Shown one piece after another: positions 61,568 to 64,000 of a DNA stretch of 64,000 bases. A model generated the notes under the pieces. It worked only from the letters and a program-made list of their open reading frames with translations. It had not been told where the DNA came from and ran no database searches. The position numbers were made by a program, and so were the translations under genes. The DNA comes from Alisma plantago-aquatica (lineage: Eukaryota; Streptophyta; Magnoliopsida; Alismatales; Alismataceae), in NCBI GenBank assembly GCA_963693085.1, contig OY856412.1:966329281-966393280 (forward strand), given 5' to 3'. Position 1 is the stretch's first letter, and every line of letters begins with the position of its first letter.

Positions 61568-61704
61568 AAGGTGTCTATTTTCACTTTTCAGAAGTAATTA
61601 ACTAGTCGTTACTAATGCAATTAGTGGATACCTAACAACTAGTTAAGCACTAAGAACCCCCTAGAAAGTGTCTAGAACGTCCCTAAGTACTAGTAGGCCA
61701 TTCC

Positions 61705-61712
61705 TATAAATA
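61705..61712 (+). promoter_or_regulatory. TATA box of the copia LTR
   Basis: TATAAATA lies in the context CCATTCCTATAAATAGGA, about 140 bases after the last hairpin module. Confidence 0.65.
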
Positions 61713-63095
61713 GGACATGCCTTAGGACACCTAAACTCACTTGATTACATATACTTGCAATTGAGAATCAATCCTTGTGAGCAATTGAGGAACTTCAACA
61801 CTTGCAAATCATTTCCATTGCTGGAATTTCATGTCCTATAGGCTAGAATCCCCTACCCACTATACTTCCACTTTCATACACATTGGATATGAGATCAAAA
61901 TGCTTGATATAGGATTTGAGCCTTGTGTTTAAGCGATAATTGTCATTTCCTTTTTCCTTTCTTATTCTTTCTTATTGCATTTTACTCTCCTTGCTACTCC
62001 TAGGTTGGAGGCTACAGAGTGGAGAGGGTGAAATCTACTCAGGTGGAGAAGGAGGACTTTGGACTATTTCTAGAAGGTCTCAATGGGAAGCTACTTCAAG
62101 GAGGAAGGCTACTTCAAGGGGGAGATTGAACTTACTTCAAGTGAAGGCTACTTCAAGGTTGGTGAGATGACTTCGGGTGAAGGATGTGCAAAGGGTTTGG
62201 GAAGGTATTTGTAATTTTGTGTAACATCCTTGAGAAGGTAATAAAATTCAAATACTTTCAAATCCCAATTGGAAACAATTGGGTAGTGGACTGACTCCCT
62301 TAGTTTTTGATAAGGGTGGAACCAATCTAAATCCTTGTCTCCTTCTTCAACCTCTTTGTGGTTATTTTTTGGTGGAATTATTTTAAAAATTATTATAAAA
62401 CCCTATTCACCCCCCCTCTAGTGTTTTTCAGGGTCTTCATTTTAAAGCAAGAATATGAGCTAGCAAGCTTATGGTAAGAAATAAACGTGGAGCAAGTTAT
62501 AAAACTCACATATACTGAGAAGAACAAACTTATAGAAGTAAGAAACTCAAGTCAAGAAGGTAGAAAACCCAAGAGGAAGTTCTGAACTTGGCCAAGCAGA
62601 CACTCTTCTTCACAAGGAATCAAAACCCTAGAAGAAGAAGCAAGAAAGATAGGATCTTGAGCTCTAAAGAAACTTTTACCATTGAACAATAGAGCTCCAA
62701 CCTGGATGAAGGTCTAAGGAAGGTGAAGAGAAAGAAAAATGGAGAATGAAGGAATAAAACAACTTTCCTTGGTCAAAAACCTTGAAGATGACCTTGGAAA
62801 CCCTAGGTAGGGCTAGATGGAGCTCTAGGAGACCTTCTTCTCCAAAAAGAGGTTGTCTTCTGCCTTAGACCACTTTGTTCTGTAGAAAAACAGAGAAAGG
62901 TATGTTATCTAAGCTAGAGGAAAGAGGGAGCGAGTAATGATTTCAATTTGGATATATGAAGGGGTATATATACCTTCATTGATAAGGAAGGGGTCAATCA
63001 CGAGGTGCCCATGAGTTTTCCATGTGTCCATAGACTAGAGTTCCTATGTCCATGAAACACCTCCGTCACTTTCCACCTGCACTTTCTCTCCTTTA

Positions 63096-63182
63096 TCTAT
63101 ACCCTTATCCTTATCTTTATTCTTATCCTTATCTTGACCCTTATCCTTATCCTTATCTTTACCATTACTCTTATCCTTATCC
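63096..63182 (-). repeat. Expanded TTATCC-type repeat in B 5' LTR
   Basis: TTATCC/TTATCT/TTATTC units continue for about 87 bases, against about 68 in the other LTR (5574-5641). Confidence 0.82.
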
Positions 63183-63530
63183 ATAAAGGGGGAACCCCTA
63201 AAATATTCTTGAAGAGCAACACCTCCAAACTAAGAACAACTAGGAGCCCCATAGCCCAAAAAAGTCAAGAATGATAAGGAAACCTATGAGGATCGTAATT
63301 ATTGTGAAAATATACAAAGAAAACCTCCCAATTGGGTAAATTGCAAAAAAAATCCAGAATGTACATAAAATTTCATAACTTGCTCAAACAATGTACAAAT
63401 TGGACCAAATTTGAAACTTAAGCTTGTATTATGATTCCAAATCATATCACAAGGTTATATTAAGGTTCCAAGCATTCAATTATGGTAATTAATCTTATTC
63501 AACACATTAAGCAAGTTCAGGGGCCTTACA

Positions 63531-64000
63531 CAGATGATGGAATTTTAGATTGAACATATGATTGTGCATCTAAAATGATTATGAATCGTGATAGTCAAGT
63601 ATAGCCACATAAGTTTTTTGAGTAACAATCCTAATATCTTCTATAGTGAAGATCACACTCATCTGACCCAATAGTAATTCACTCCACAAGATGTACATGA
63701 TCCATAATGGATATCTTCTTATAGAAACTACGACAAAGAATACATTGCTTAACATGAGACCACTATAGGAATCATATAGGAACCTAACCTCAAACCCATT
63801 TCCAGCAACCAAATCCTTAAAACATCAAATTACCATGGAAAACCATGCCCAAAATACCAAGTAAAATGCAAGCACCCTTCTTATGCATCTCCACTTTAAG
63901 CTATATCCCAAGATACTCATCCACTCATACACATCAATATATCCCATAGGTTCTATTCTATTTTCAGTGCCTAGAGAGGCACACACACTTTCAAAATTCT
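63531..64000. other. Flank to the right of element B; nothing identified
   Basis: This is sequence outside the B LTR. One minus-strand open stretch (63579-63812) has no motif I recognise. No LTR end, PBS or gene signal is visible. Confidence 0.6.

Larger units (their letters stand above)
60906..62430 (+). mobile_element. Solo LTR of a copia-type (SIRE/Maximus-like) element
   Basis: This 1525-bp unit begins TGTTGGTTTAATTGG and ends TTTTTCA, flanked by the perfect TSD GGGTC (60901-60905 and 62431-62435). The end phrase CCCTATTCACCCCCCCTCTA is typical of long copia LTRs (recalled). TATAAATA at 61705-61712 fits a core promoter and sets the plus orientation. There is no internal region, so it arose by LTR-LTR recombination. 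The uninterrupted site is seen in the partner LTR near 4918. ORFs inside it (61254-61436, 61940-62170) are not genes. Confidence 0.88.
2334..63530 (-). mobile_element. Element B: Tekay-type Ty3/gypsy retrotransposon, split by four insertions
   Basis: This is the backbone of the window. On the minus strand the order is LTR, initiator-Met PBS, gag, protease, RT, RNase H, integrase, chromodomain remnant, PPT, LTR. RT lying before integrase defines Ty3/gypsy. LTRs near 3.65 kb, the initiator-Met PBS, the degenerate chromodomain end and the phrase GGATTTCGGGGCAAAATCC before the PPT point to the Tekay chromovirus lineage (family knowledge). Removing D, C, E and the copia solo LTR leaves about 12.1 kb, a normal size for the group. 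Each junction rejoins B cleanly, and element A (1-2333) serves as an uninterrupted reference for two of them. All coding parts contain stops or shifts, so B is dead. The flank after 63530 starts CAGAT. The matching TSD would lie left of the window. Confidence 0.93.
58330..63530 (-). repeat. Element B 5' LTR, split by a copia solo LTR
   Basis: On the minus strand it starts TGTAAGGCCCC at 63530 and ends GGTGTCACA at 58330. Removing the insertion and one TSD leaves about 3671 bp, collinear with 2334-5987. It contains a TATA-like box near 62966-62974 and the TTATCC-type repeat at 63096-63182. Confidence 0.93.

Noticed and set aside
60906..62430. MITE or other DNA transposon inside the B LTR
   Set aside because: TG...CA ends, a 5-bp TSD, a TATA box and the copia-type end phrase fit a solo LTR better. 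There are no terminal inverted repeats beyond TG/CA.
63579..63812. 77-codon minus-strand open stretch in the right flank
   Set aside because: It has no motif, no clear start context and no homologous partner in the window. It is probably chance.

Overview
The window looks like intergenic heterochromatin from a flowering plant with a large, retrotransposon-rich genome. Nearly every base can be assigned to LTR retrotransposons. I see no host gene, rRNA, tRNA or CRISPR. The species cannot be named from the sequence. All coding regions are decayed (stops, frameshifts), so they are listed as pseudogenes.

Backbone. One old Ty3/gypsy element of the Tekay (chromovirus) type, here called B, lies on the minus strand from 2334 to 63530. 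Its own sequence is about 12.1 kb, but four later insertions spread it over 61 kb. In minus-strand order it reads: 5' LTR (58330-63530), PBS, gag (58156 down to 36184, then 35309), gag end and protease (24007-23235), RT and RNase H (about 23200-21735), integrase and chromodomain remnant (7473-6045), PPT, and 3' LTR (2334-5987). That 3' LTR is followed directly by the PBS, gag, protease and RT start of a second internal region of the same family, called A (1-2333). A and B therefore share one LTR.

Insertions into B, each with its target-site duplication (TSD): (D) 7479-21729, minus strand, TSD TGTAC, a non-autonomous Athila/Tat-like element with three LTRs and two internal regions. Each internal region carries gag, protease and an unrecognised ORF, with no RT or integrase. 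(C) 24008-35303, plus strand, TSD TCTAC/TATAC, a LARD-like element with 3.9-kb LTRs around 3.5 kb of non-coding DNA. (E) 36190-58151, plus strand, TSD AACCA, an Athila-type element with gag, protease, RT, RNase H, integrase and a further ORF-1/env-like ORF, plus many palindromic TCGATAC modules. (Solo LTR) 60906-62430, TSD GGGTC, copia-like, inside the 5' LTR of B.

Insertion into E: (F) 43766-52677, minus strand, TSD GACGC, a second non-coding large-LTR element (3.44-kb LTRs, 2.0-kb interior).

Rough eye counts of LTR differences fall in the order the nesting predicts: B about 9-10 %, C about 6 %, D about 5 %, E about 4-5 %, F about 2 %. The last 470 bases (63531-64000) are the flank of B and hold nothing I recognise. 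The most unusual items are the three-LTR gag-protease element D with its conserved unknown ORF, the palindrome modules of E, and the hairpin modules of the copia solo LTR.
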